Of a DNA stretch of 46,495 bases, positions 20,203 through 31,814 are shown one piece after another. The notes beneath the pieces are model-generated. The model did not search any database and was not told where the DNA came from. It saw only the letters and a list, made by a program, of their open reading frames with translations. The stretch covers positions 1 through 46,495 of the forward strand of contig NW_025955274.1 of NCBI RefSeq assembly GCF_022376445.1, read 5' to 3'. Numbering within the stretch: position 1 is the first letter of the stretch; every line of letters starts with the position of its first letter. Source of the DNA: Fomitopsis serialis. Its lineage: Eukaryota; Basidiomycota; Agaricomycetes; Polyporales; Fomitopsidaceae. The position numbers and the translations under genes were made by a program.

Positions 20203-22872
20203 ATGACCGACGCGCTCCTCGCGAACGGCATCAACGGACACGCAGCCTCCCCAGACTCCCTCGCAGCGGACTCGCCAGCAACCCCCGTCGACAACTCTAC
20301 TTCGCCCGACATCAAGATCGATGTCGACTACATCGAGCGCGAGTCTGACGCGCGCAACGAGCCCGTCGCGATGAAGGTGGACGTGGTGGAGGACGCGTCC
20401 GTGCTTCCACAGGCGGGCAGCCCGCCTGATCCAGGTGAGGACAGCCCGTTGGCATCGTGTCCGTGTCGTCTTATCGCGCATCAGCCACCATACCGGTCGA
20501 GCCTCCTCACGGGACCCCTCCACCCCCGCCTGGGGAGCTGCTCCAAGATGTCCGTATGGCAGAAGGACGGCCACCAGAGAATGGCGATGTGCACATGACA
20601 AACGGCGATGCGAAGTCGCCGCACGTCAACGGACTCCTTAACGGACACGAATCTGCTCCCGCAAACGTCTCTACTTCATTACCCGCTGTATCCTCCTCCG
20701 AGACCGCTGTCGACTCGCTCGCTGCTGCGTCGTCTCCCTATCCTAATAATACAACTAGTGAACCCGATGATGATAAGCCCCCGCCGGCTAAGAGAGCGCG
20801 GAAACATTCGGACGCTGAGAGAGCATCACTCGCCAATGTAAGCACCCATGTCTCCTGTGCGCCGCTACGGGCGTGCTGATGGCGTTGTCTGAAGACGGGT
20901 ACTCCACCTCCAGCGTCGGTGTCTCCCGAAAGCAAGGCGACCCCTCTTCCGGCCCCGACTCCTGCACCTGCGCCCGCGCCCGTATCCAGGACGCCTTCTG
21001 TGTCGACGCTTAGCCTTGCACAGTGGCGCTTCTCTACATCAACCGTCCGCACGCTCAAGAAGATGAAGGATGCAAGCCCCTTCCTGCACCCCGTCGATCC
21101 CGTTGCCCTTAACATCCCGCACTACCCTTCCATCGTGAAGCATCCGATGGACTTCTCTACCGTCGACCGGAAGTTGGCGGCTTCAAACCCATCGAAGCCC
21201 GACCCCAATCTCGTCAATCCTCGTTACTACAATGCGGACGACTTCGTCGCCGACGTGCGGTTGATTTTCACTAACTGTGGGCTGTTCAACGGGCCTGATC
21301 ATCCGATTACTGCAATGGGTAAGCGTGTCGAGGCGGTGTTCGACAAACAAATCAAGCAGATGCCTCCACCTGAGGAGGTGCGTTGCATAGCTTGTCTGTC
21401 TGGAGTTCAACTCATGCTGATGTCATGCCGAGTAGCCCAAGCCAATCGTTAAGAAGGTTGCCACCCCTCCCCCTCCCCCTGCCCTCCGAAGAAGGTCGCT
21501 GCTCGGCGACCATCCACTTCCGTCCCTGTCATTCGTCGGACAGAGGATAGCACTACAAATGGCGGCCGACCTAAACGGGAGATACATCCTCCTCCTCCTA
21601 AGGATCTCCCTTACAACGATGCCCCAAGAAGACGAGGAAGTCGACATCAGGGCCAGTGACTTGTACCGCGACCAGTTTAAGCACTGCGAGAAGGTACTGA
21701 AGGAGCTCAACAAGAAGAGCTTGTACAACATTGCTCACCCGTTCTATGAGCCCGTCGGTAAGTCTGTCGACGCTCGCCACAGGTCGTGCGCTGACGACAC
21801 CACGCATGCAGACTGGATCAAGTTGGAGATACCTCAGTACCCGAAGGTCATCAAGAAACCTATGGACCTCTCGACGATGAGGCGAAAGCTCACTGACTCC
21901 GAGTACACCACGCCCAGCAAGTTCCGCGACGACTTCAAGCTCATGATCAAGAACGCACAGACATTCAATCCGGCAAAGAACCCCGTCCATGAGGCCTCCA
22001 AGGAGCTTGACCGCGTCTTCGATGTGAAGTGGGCCGAACTCCCGCCTCTACGCTCCCAAGATCCTTCGGACGACGAGTATGACGAGGACGAGCCTAGCGA
22101 GGACGACCGAGCACGTACGTCCAATGCAGTGCTGCGGTTGTACAATTCATTGGTACTGACCCATCGACTGCAGGCATGATCGCCCAGATGGAAAGTCAGA
22201 TCGAGAGCATGAGGAACAATCTCGAGTCCATGAAGAAGACCAAGCAGCCGAAGAAGGAGAAAGAGAAGAAGAAGAAGGCCCCGCCTCCTGTTGCTAGCAC
22301 GTCTAAGGCGCAGCCTAAGCAGGCGAAGACCCCCACCTCGTCGAAGAAGAAGACGGCGAAGAAGCCTATCAGCGACGACGATGTGCTCTCCTTCGAGCAG
22401 AAGAAGGACCTGAGCGATACGATCGGCAAGCTCGACGGTGCGAAGTTGGAGAAGGTAATTCAGATCATCCATGAGGGTGTGCCTGAGATCCGCGACGTGA
22501 GTTATCGCTCGTATTGTCGCGCCTCTGAGATTCTCATCGTCATGTTTCATACAGAGCACGGAGGAGATTGAGCTCGAGATCGACGAGCTACCAGCCGCGG
22601 TATTGACGAAGCTTTACAACTTCGTCATTCGGCCCATGAAAGTCCAGACCAAACGCCCTGGCAAAGGCAAGGGCACTGGCACCGGTGGTCTCAAGCGGAA
22701 GAGCATGGACGAGGATGTTGAGGCGGCGAAGATCCGCGCACTCGAGGAGCGGATGAAGCTCTTCGAGGGACGAGGATCCGTGGGTCCTATCAGCGACGCC
22801 CCACCAGCTGACGACAGCGAGCACTCTTCTGCGGAGTCAAGCTCGGAGAGCTCTGCAAGCGATTCAGAGTGA
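20203..22872 (+). CDS. BDF1: BET-family double bromodomain protein
   Basis: Seven exons (20203-20434, 20485-20837, 20895-21377, 21436-21757, 21812-22114, 22174-22496, 22555-22872) give 777 residues. Order: disordered N-terminus with KRARKH; bromodomain 1 (about 238-345) with the acetyl-lysine Asn in LFNGPDH (about 327); linker; bromodomain 2 (about 431-540) with [15 protein letters not shown] and Asn in TFNPAKN (about 516); acidic patch; lysine-rich coiled segment; NET domain (about 635-705); Ser/Glu-rich tail. BET proteins bind acetylated H4 and recruit TFIID and other factors. The linker encoded at about 21486-21625 makes sense ([26 protein letters not shown]) only in another frame, so a compensating pair of one-base changes seems to be present. 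The overall frame stays open. Confidence 0.92.
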
Positions 22873-23176
22873 TGGAGACTCGGACATTATCCAACTTATG
22901 TCGTTCGTTCGCCTCGTCTGTTGTTCTTGTGGTCTTCGACGACGCTCGTCCCGTCTCTCGGCTCACTGGTATTGTAGTTTATTGTCATCAACGTACGTAC
23001 ATACAAAATTACAAGAACTCCCAGCATTGTAGCTACTTAGTACTATTTCATCCACGTCTTGACTTCTGACATAGACCCAAAGTCTCAACTTTGCATGATG
23101 TAAGAAACCTGTTGTCGAGAGCGACCAGCAAGTAATCGAGGGCGATGATACATTTACGGTACGAAAGACGATCGCA
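22873..23176. terminator. Convergent 3' region, BDF1 and G-patch gene
   Basis: About 300 AT-richer bases between two converging stop codons. They contain ACGTACGTACATAC and AT-rich stretches near 22,980-23,040 that could serve as polyadenylation signals for either strand. No gene is seen. Confidence 0.4.
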
Positions 23177-24917
23177 TTATCGTCGTCTACCGGGGCCAGC
23201 CGCACGGAAGTGTTGCCAGCCAGACCGGGATGCCTCTTGTCGGGGAGGTGGCGGAGGCTGAGGACGCGATAGTGGGGCCGGGCGAGCAGCGGGTACAGGT
23301 GTGCCATCGACGTCGACTGGATTCGGAATCGAAGGCCGCTCAGCAGATGCCTGAGATGAAACGGTTTGCCAACCGCTCTGAGAGGGCTGTACAGCAGCTC
23401 CCGAACCAGTGTCCGACGACCAATCGCCGGCGGTTTCAGCAGGTGAGGAAACATGCGGAGTTGAGAATGGTGGATGTGAAAGCGGAGGCGGTACAGACGG
23501 CGGCGGTAGCGCACGTTCACCGCTACTGGTGTCGAGCGAGGTCCAACCACCCGTCCGGAACGCTGGTGCTGAACCAAATGCCTGGCGAGGCGCGGTGTTG
23601 GGCGGATTTGATGAAGTTGTATATCGAGGGTCTGGAGGCGCTGTGACAGGTGCCCAGCCTCCCCTGCTCTCGGATGATCTGGGTTCCTGGGACTGCGACG
23701 AACCCGACGACGCTGGTCCCACCGAAGCCCATCCAGAGCTATTTGAGGCGGAGCCGGACGTCGAGGGACCAGACGGTGGCCCAACGGAAGTCGGCCTGCT
23801 CGACGATCCTACAGATGCCCATCCCGTCTTCTTGAGGCCGGTAGACATGGGTTCCCCCTTCGCCCCACTAGGCGTCGCAGCGGTGCCTGGTGTAGAGGCA
23901 GGCGTGATGAGGGGTACAGTCGGCTTCGTAATCTTGATACCTGCAGCCTTCGCGACCTTCCGTAACTCCTTCTCTTCGCGCTTCCTCTCCTTCTCTTTCC
24001 TTTTATCCATCTCTTCTTGTGTGTTGCGGCTGGCACGCGCTGCCATTTGCATGTCGCGGAACCGCGCCTTGTGATGATGCGCATAGGAGTTCGTGTGCTC
24101 ATCGTACTGGGCTACATTCTGGAATTGTTTGTCGCAGAGCTCGCAATAGAACGCTTTGAGGGTATTGACGATCTCCGACTGAACAGCAACGCGCTTTGCT
24201 ACCGAGTCCTGAAATTTCCCACCAAGTAATGAGCGCGGAAAGTGACCGCTCAATCGGATTACGCACCTCCCTCGCTCGCCGCTGCTCCTCTGTCTCTTTC
24301 GTTTGGCGTTCTGAATCGAGTTCGCGGCGTTGAGCGACAGTGGTCTCAACTGTGAAGGTTGTGAGCGGTCATCAGCAGAAGAGATGGGGGTACACGTACT
24401 CATCCGTACATCCTGATTCGTTTTGCCGAGACCTGTGAGATCGTTCTTCACATAGAAAGGTACTGGGTCGACACGACCTTTAGGCAAGTCAACCATCTGT
24501 AAGTAGCACATGAAACGCGGTATGCATACCATCTCCGGACAGACCCAATGGCTGCCCCTCTACCCATCCCATACTCGCAAGCATGGCAAACCCCTTGTTG
24601 CTACTTTTGATCCTCGTGTCGACCGTCACGGTCTCTCGTGCAGGTTTTGCGACGTATTCATCATACTTGTCAATGTCCATGGCGTCCGCCGGAGGTTGTG
24701 GCGAGGGAGAACGAGACACAAGGGATACATTGTCCTCGCTGTCATCGTCATCTTCCGGTCGCGGACGCTGCAGAAGCAGGTAGGAGAGCAGTGCAGCAAG
24801 TGTTCAATGGTACTAGAAAGGCGCAAGGAGTACCTTCATTGCTCGTGAGGCATCAGACTCGGACCCAGGACGTGCGAGAGGAATAGCGTTCCAGCGTGCG
24901 ATGGTTTCTGCTGACAT
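23177..24917 (-). CDS. G-patch and C2H2 zinc-finger protein (GPATCH8-like)
   Basis: Five exons on the minus strand (24917-24834, 24767-24530, 24477-24400, 24349-24267, 24208-23177) give 504 residues. A G-patch (GFAMLASMGWVEGQPLGLSGDGRVDPVPF, about 84-112) is followed by KNDLTGLGKT, an Arg/Glu-rich helix (VAQRRELDSERQ) and a U1-type C2H2 finger starting YCELCDKQFQNV and ending in a His cluster. A lysine/glutamate-rich coiled coil and a long Ser/Pro/Gly-rich disordered tail complete it. G-patch proteins often activate DEAH helicases in splicing; the G-patch plus finger arrangement matches the GPATCH8 group. The intron at 24529-24478 must end at the AAG/GT site to keep GDGRVDP; an earlier AG would break the frame. 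It diverges from FANCM. Confidence 0.87.
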
Positions 24918-25138
24918 GGCTGTGCGTCGCTGCAGTTGGGAGAAGGGTGTTGAGCAGCGGGTGCCGCTTGAGCCTTGCGAAGCCTGTGGCCCACCCGGGG
25001 TGATGCGCGTCACACGTGACTGCTACAAACACGCGCGTGCCACAGCCTGAACGCGCTCGCTCGACGCTCGAGTCTCGGTCGCGCTCGTCGAGCGTCGCGT
25101 CGCTGTCTCTCCTAGCTGTCTGCCTCTTCGTCCTTGGT
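24918..25138. promoter_or_regulatory. Bidirectional promoter, G-patch gene/FANCM
   Basis: Region of 221 bases between divergent starts. An in-frame ATG at 25013 (minus) could lengthen the G-patch protein by 32 residues; a frame upstream of the FANCM start is also open. No TATA box is apparent. Confidence 0.45.
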
Positions 25139-28100
25139 ATGACCATGAGCTCTGATGACGGCTACTTTGACGACGAGCTCGACTCAGCTTTTCTCAATGA
25201 GGTCGATGCAATAGAGGCCGCTCATGCGTCTGTCCCGAACCCAACCAAACCCGCAGCGCACTCGAGGTCCTCACGGAGATCACCATCTCCGACACACTCT
25301 GTGATTGAGATTGAGGACTCAGACCCGTTTGACGCCTTTGACTACGACATAGCCGTCCTTCAAGACATCCAGGAAGGTCGGGCACGGCAGCACCATGGGC
25401 AACCAATGGCAGGGCCAAGTAGAGCGGACATGCAACGGACATCTTCCAAGGGCACCGTCCAGACGACCTTGTTTGGCGGGGTGGTACAGGAAGTCACATC
25501 TTCCAAACCCAAATCTTCGACGAGGGCCCCGATGCAACGCACTCACAGCGCTCAGGCTACTCTCGCCGAGAGGAAGACCAGGCGATGGGACCATACCGCC
25601 TTCGCCAAGTCGGGTTGGCGACAGTCTGCAGAAGAGAAAGCTAGGAAGAAAGGCAAGGGGAAAGCATCTTTCGACGACATGGAGGAGGAGGAGGAGCCCG
25701 TAGAATTCGAACAATTCCCAGCACCCTTTGTGCCCGTTGGGTAAGTGTACTGTACATAGCTCTCGTACTCGTCGAAGGCTCATGTATCTTGTACTCTGGA
25801 TGTAGCCCGGTAAGAGCGTAATTTCTGTGCGACTACCAAGGATTCACCAGTCACTGTAGCCCCCTCCGATGAAGCTGAAGCCCGATCTTCTAGCCGCTAG
25901 ACACTGGATATACCCCCTTAATAATCCGAAGCGCGACTACCAGTTCAACATCGCAAAGCATTGTTTCTTCGAGAACACGCTTGTGGCATTGCCAACCGGA
26001 CTAGGGAAGACGTTCATCGCTGGCGTTGTCATGTTGAACTGTGCGTATCTTCGCCCCTTCCCTATACTCGATTCTGAAGCTGTTACCGTTTGGAGGAACA
26101 GTCTTTCATTGGTTCCCAGATGGCAAAGTCGTCTTTCTTGCGCCGACGAAACCCCTGGTCGCTCAGCAAATAGACGCTAGCCACAGGGTATGCGGCATAC
26201 CAGGTAGTCATGCTGCCGAGCTCACGGGCGAGACGTCTCGAGCGAAGCGACTATATGCTGTATGTAACTCCTTCTTCAGCCATGAACTCAAGCTCAACAG
26301 AGGCGTTAGTATGCGGAAAAGCGAGTGTTCTACATGACGCCACAAACGCTGCTGAGCGATCTGATCTCCAAGACTTGCAACCCGTCAGATATAATCCTGA
26401 TTGTAATCGGTCTGTACGCAGCAGACTTTGTTTGACGAGAAGTTGACCTGAGTATGTATGTAGACGAGGCTCATAAAGGTTCGGGCGACTACGCCTACGC
26501 TCAAGTCATACGGTTCATGATGGCGAAGAACCCGCACTTCCGCGTCCTTGCACTGACGGCCACGCCAGGCAGCAAACCCGAGGCCGCGCAGGCTATCGTG
26601 AATTGCTTGCATATCAGCCACATCGAGATTCGAGACGAAGAGAGCATCGACATTCGTAACTACATCCACAAGAAGGAAATTGCCAAGCACCTCATCCCGA
26701 TGAGTGAGGATATCCTCAAGCTGCGCGATCTCCTCATCAAGATTATGCAGGTGCGGCTGTGCAACCTCAGGTTCAAATGGCAGACTTACATTGCCATTCT
26801 AGCCATTAATCAAGATGATTCAGAGTAACGGCGCGATGCATGGCTCCCCCGATCCAGTCATGCTGCACTCCTTCAGAAGTCAGACTGCTCTAGGCGAGCT
26901 TCGTGCACGAAAAGCCCCCGGCTGGACCTTAGCTGCTGCCAGCAAATTGCAGCCGCTAGCGCGGGCGATGGGCTATCTGGTATGCACCGAGAATCTATAA
27001 TACTCCATATGCTTTGCTCACAAATTGTTGTAGTACGAAGCTAGCACGAACATGTGCTACGGCGCCTTGAACAGTTTGCTGTCCGGGGTAGACAATGAAA
27101 CGGGCAAGAAGCCAGCAAGCAAGAACTCCCAACAAGGCTTGCAGAAAGACCCCAACTTCCAGGCTCTCATTAAGGAGATCGAGGACCAGAAGAACCGCGG
27201 CTTCTCCTTACACCCCAAGATGGAGAAGCTACGTACACTGCTCGTGCAACATTTCGCGAACCACATGTTCGACCAGGAAGACGTCGAGGATGGCGACCGA
27301 GGCGCAAGCGGCGCGGAAGAGTCCCGCGTTATGGTTTTCGCCTCCTACAGAGAATGTGTAGACGAACTTGTGGAGATGCTCAACAAGGAGTCTCCTCTGA
27401 TCCGGGCGACACGCTTCATTGGTCAAGCGACTGACAAGCAGGGTAGATCAGGCCTCGCGCAGCGGGAACAAATAGAGGTAAGCCGGCGCGACGATTGGGC
27501 TTACCTCATGATGTTCATACAAAGACTACATATAGGTCATCAAGCGGTTCAAAGGGGGGGAATTCAACGTCCTCGTATCGACGTCTATCGGAGAAGAAGG
27601 TCTCGACATTGGCGAAGTCGACATGATTGTTTGTTATGATGCCCAGAAGACCCCGATTCGCATGGTGCGTAGCAGGGCTCAATTGCAGAAGGAGATGCTG
27701 ACGCGAGCCTTTCCAGTTGCAACGCGCCGGTCGGACTGGCCGTAAGCGCGCTGGCGTCGTGCACGTCTTACTTGCCGAAGGCCGTGAAGATAGAAATTGG
27801 GAAAAGGCGAAGGAGAAATACAAGGACGTCCAAGACTACATTGTCAAGGCCGACGAGCTCGAGCTCTATGCCGACGTTGAACGACTTTTGCCTGACCACG
27901 TCAAGCCCGAATGTGTGGAGAGGGTCATGGAGATCGAGGAGTATGTACGCGAGGAGAAGGTCCCTAGGAAAGGCTCCCGCGCAGATGCAAATGGCTCTCC
28001 GAAGGGCAAGAAGCGCAAGCGGGATGACGATCCTTTGCGTAGTATTCCTGCCGGGGCCAGCAGTAGCTTCGTGAACGTGAAGGATCTGCTCGTGAAGGGT

Positions 28101-29675
28101 GCCAAGGGTAGGAGGAAGCGTAATGTCGATGTTGACCCAGAGAAATACACGGGAGAAGATGACGATGACGATCTGGAGATCGAAGCAGGTATTTTCGGTG
28201 CTCGCAGGGCGGCCTCGACCTCTGCGATATCCCGAGGGGGGAAGACAAAGAGGCCACGTCGAGCGAAGACCGATGCCTCGACGGAAAGCGCGGAGAGGCC
28301 GAAGAAGAAGACAAAGAAGGCCGTTGCTCGTTCAGAACTCACAGAAAGCCAGATAGCAAGAATGGCCGCCGACGACTCTGATGACGCCGAAATTGAGCGC
28401 GGACTTGCTTCTCCTGCCCTCGCAGTACTGACATCGACTCTTGCGACACACCCGAGTAGCCATTCTGCATCACTCTGGGATCGGGACGTGTCGCCCATGA
28501 CATCTGCGGAACGCAGTATCATTGACCTCACAACTCCTGATCAGCCGAGTCGTACGATGTCGTCAGCGGTTTCTCTGCCCTCATCGCCTGACCGTCCGTT
28601 GTTCGAAAAGGGACGCAGCGATGAACGACGATACGGAACCGCCATTACATCGCCCGGTCCTTCCCCCACATCATCTCCCGATCAACCGCTCAAGTCGAGG
28701 AGTACCAGCACGTCTAGCAGGACGCAGCAGACGCACCGATCTGCTAGCCCCTTCTCTCTATCCACCACGCATTCATCCCGATCTTCTGCCCCAGACGACG
28801 TTCAGAAGGATGGCGACATGGCTTGGTTAATTGACGATGACGAGGACCCGGATCTACAAGTTGTCAAGTCGTCTCCAGTTCTCCATCGCAGCTCATCCCC
28901 CGTGATCCTATCCGACGATGAGCCGGACGTATTCAGGGATGAGCGTGGTTCTCCGTTGTCTGCGGTCAAAGACTATGGCCGGGCATCCGCTAGATCTCTC
29001 AATGGGTTCAATTCCAGTCGGAATGCGCTGATGCTCCCTCCTGCCTTACCTACTCGGCTAGCGCGATCGCATGACGCTGAATCGATGCCTGAGCCCACCT
29101 TCGCTGTTCGCGCTCCTAGCAAACAGACCAAGAAACGCGTCGTCGTGGATGTCAGCGATTCGTCGCCTCTTGTGATGCCTCCTCCGTCGCAGCGACGCCT
29201 GCATCGACAACACGACTCGCCTTCTCCACCGTCGCCAGTGCCCCGCAAAACGAAGAAGCGGAAGTTCAAAGACATGGCTGAAGCGCAGAAAGCTAATCCA
29301 TGGATGGACGTAGAGGCTTCCCATTCGGGTGATGAGCGGAGCGTAGGATCGTCTGACGCGGAGAACGAGGACGGTTACGAGCCATCGTTCGTGCACGATG
29401 TCCCGGAGACACAAGCCTCCCCATCGTACGATCAGTCCGCGGTATACAGGCGAAGTCTCCTTACACAAGCTCCAGGAGGCAGCAGGGCTGGGCCGGTCTT
29501 CGCGGGTCGCCCTGCGGCGCGTGGTTGGGGCGTGCATGGAGGAAGAGGCGTGTCAAGAGTCGTGCCTAGCTCTCCCCGGTACGACGACGAAGACGACGAG
29601 TACGAGTTTGGCAGCTTCGTCGTTCGTGATGACGAGGACCTTTCTATTGCAGTTCATTCATCCAGTGAGCCATAA
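25139..29675 (+). CDS. MPH1: FANCM/Mph1-family DNA helicase
   Basis: Ten exons (25139-25740, 25806-25809, 25860-26040, 26102-26259, 26310-26409, 26464-26750, 26803-26979, 27034-27477, 27536-27664, 27717-29675), 1346 residues. Domains: acidic N-terminus; SF2 helicase core with Walker A TGLGKT (about 248-253), DEAH (349-352), TATPG (380-384) and motif [10 protein letters not shown] (696-703), with the Mph1-type insert between the RecA lobes; then about 600 disordered residues rich in Ser/Asp and NLS-like clusters. FANCM/Mph1 remodels stalled forks and D-loops. Phase requires a 4-nt exon (25806-25809). Start codon may be 25139 or 25145 ([10 protein letters not shown]). The gene appears intact. 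It converges on the RBR gene. Confidence 0.95.
25806..25809 (+). other. Putative 4-nt microexon of FANCM/Mph1
   Basis: Exon 1 ends in phase 2 at a perfect donor (GTAAGT, 25741), while the exon beginning PPPMKLKPD (25860) must enter in phase 0, and a TAG at 25857-25859 blocks any earlier start in that frame. Between them lies TAG|CCCG|GTAAGA: four bases between a good acceptor and a good donor, leaving introns of 65 and 50 nt. Including CCCG restores the phase and yields [13 protein letters not shown]. Confidence 0.7.
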
Positions 29676-29888
29676 AGTAGCCCTCAGTTGCCGTACTGCC
29701 TCCATGAGAGTGTATATTGTTATGATACTACTTATGTAGAACGTATGTAGGACACAGGCCTACTTCAAGCCATGTCAGCAGGAACGGTATGGATGTCTAT
29801 AGTGTTTCCACGATCTCGATATATCGTACAACAAGAAAAGGCGCTTCGCGAAGGACTTCCCATGGATCGCCGTGCTTCGGAACAACGT
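29676..29888. terminator. Convergent 3' region, FANCM and RBR gene
   Basis: Region of 213 bases between converging stop codons, AT-richer than the exons, with several TATGTA/TATATC stretches that could position polyadenylation. No gene is seen. Confidence 0.4.
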
Positions 29889-31499
29889 CTACAGCCTATT
29901 TCGTCTGCATCGGACGCATACGTTCATACGGCAATATGTGCAACTCTGTCATCAATCATCATTAGCAGGAGTCCGTTGTAACGAATTGATACACGTACGA
30001 GGAGAAATACAGGCAGATAGTAAGAGCACTGTTCGCATCGCCCGCCGCCTGGACGGTATCTCCACATATGTTGGCAATCGTGGTCAACACGCAATCTGTC
30101 TGCTGCCCGTCGGACCATCTCCTGCAATAGGGGTGCAGCAGGAGGAGGACCAGCCGGGAGTTCTCTTTGCACGCGGTCCTGTGCGGTGATCAGCAATCTC
30201 GGCTCATCCCACTGAGGGCAGAGACAGTTTTTCCAGGTCTCTACACAGATGTAGCAGAACTGCTTCCCACACCGACAAGTCATGTGGTAGCACCCCATTG
30301 CGAGTTCCACAATATGCTTGCACCCGGGGCAACGCGCCCATCCATTTTGTTCTGCCAACGCAAGGATGGGTGCGTCGTCCGTGATGCAGGGGCTTCCGGA
30401 ATGAGCCCGCTCCTTGCAATGACCGCACGTCTGTGCGAGACACTTCGGGCAGTCCTGGGCTGACGAAGACTCGGTAGCGGGCCCGATGAATGCCGAACAT
30501 GTTGGACGGTGGCAATACACCCTGTCCGCAGTGCGGAACTCGAGGGAGATCGCGTTGAAACTCGCCAGCAGCTCGGGCATGAGATGTCGCTCCACCTCCT
30601 TGAGGACGAACGGCTGCTGGCAACACCGTGGAGGGAAAAGCGACTCGTCTGTGGTCGAGGCGCGGAAGAGGTCTGCGAGGCAGTCCGCATCCCAGAAATG
30701 CCCACAAGGTGCCTGAATTTGATGACCACCGATGTTCTCCCGGCAAAACACACACATCTCCTTCCTGTGCATGCTGGTCAGCAATGTCGGATTGGATGAC
30801 TTTGATCTACTGACTTGCGCTTGTCTGAGTATGCTTTGTACACTGACTGAAACTGTGTCCTGCTCGATGAAGCGGTTGCAGGTGTCAGAGTCGTCATTGA
30901 TGAACTACGGGAAGTTCGTGAGCTTTTCACCGGAAACAGAGATAGCATAGCTTGCCTGCGTGTATCTACTGAATTTTTACCGAGAGAAACGGTCAGTGAT
31001 GCCGTATTATTGGTCAATGATGGTCTAACGGGAAGTCCATGAGTGCTTCGCTTTCGTAAGATATGCATAGCATAGCCCACTTATACGAGGCAGCAGCCTG
31101 AGTGAAGCTTGACGCGGACGTGGTTGCAGGGGTCCTTCCTTCCTGTAAGGCCGACGCATACTCCCTGTCGGAGCGGGCGACTTCATCCTCCTGTAGCACT
31201 TCTTGAAGGATGTCATGGTCCGCTCGCAAGGCATCGTCCAGGCTTTGAGCAAATGTCATGTCCTGAGTGAGGGACAGCAAGGAATGCGCCTCCTCGGCGA
31301 ACAGCTCGAATGCAAGCTCCTCGTCGCTCTTGGGAGCTTGGGCGCTTCGCTTTCCTTTTCGTGTCGCAGAGACATCGTCGATGTCCTGGAGGGCAAAACT
31401 GGCGATCAGTGCGAGATAAGAGGCTGTGGCCTCCAAAGCCTCTGTATCAGAAGGGGAGGACGAAGACGAGCCTTCACCAATCATGGCTGTGGACAACAC
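29889..31499 (-). CDS. RBR-type E3 ubiquitin ligase
   Basis: Four exons on the minus strand (31499-31087, 30904-30842, 30773-29999, 29945-29889) fit all phases and give 435 residues. The N-terminal third is acidic and helical (DDVSATRKGKRSAQAP, FAEEAHSLLSLTQDM) and probably recognises substrate. RING1 begins CVFCREN (Cys166) with APCGHFWDADC; the IBR has YCHRPTCSAF, CPKC and CGHCKERAHSGSPC; RING2 has ARCPGCKHIVELAMGCYHMTC, where Cys320 should be the ubiquitin-accepting catalytic residue, then CGKQFCYICVETWKNC. The protein ends with a Cys-rich motif (RCEQCSYYLP, CTYCRMNVCVRCRRNRL) typical of fungal relatives. The first intron's borders are less certain than the rest; ATG 31484 is an alternative start. 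Confidence 0.86.
30905..31075 (-). repeat. Imperfect direct repeat inside RBR intron 1
   Basis: Two copies of about 50 bases (31024-31075 and 30905-30952) are offset by roughly 120 bases and share GGGAAGT..GTGAG and AGCATAGC blocks on the + strand. Sequence beyond the first copy also resembles the start of exon 2 but contains a stop. The repeat explains why this intron (182 nt) is about three times longer than its neighbours. Confidence 0.6.
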
Positions 31500-31814
31500 A
31501 GCCGATGGGGGGAAGGACAGTCGACATGTTACGAGATACGCCGTGTTATATGCACGCGCCCTGCGAGGAAGAAACGCTCATGGGCGTGCCTCGAGCTGAG
31601 AAGCGGCGTCCTTGCGAATCCAACCTCGATATATGACACCTCAGTCAGATAAGGTCAGATAACACATTGCCACCACAAGGGCTTCGATACTTACTACAAG
31701 GGACGCCATCGCTACGCTCCGGCGGTTGAGTGAACATCAATGTAATTAAAGTCATAAACCATCATATATAGTAGAAGTTCGTCATACATAGGTGCCATTG
31801 ATAGTAGTGGGTTT
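31500..31814. other. RBR upstream region bordering the mobile-element island
   Basis: About 315 bases. The part next to 31500 should carry the RBR promoter. Around 31,740-31,800 the sequence becomes AT-rich (ATATATAGTAG), unlike the flanks. No gene is seen; it may include the 3' end of the Helitron remnant, but I could not identify a terminal hairpin with CTRR. Confidence 0.4.

Noticed and set aside
23409..24074. 221-codon + strand acidic/Pro-rich frame
   Set aside because: It is the complement of the Ser/Pro-rich tail of the G-patch protein, whose own frame is supported by domains and splice phases.
24478..24529. Apparent frameshift in the G-patch protein between LSGDG and VDLPK
   Set aside because: Using the later acceptor (AAG before GTCGTGTC) gives a normal 52-nt intron and the conserved GDGRVDPVPF, so no frame change is needed.
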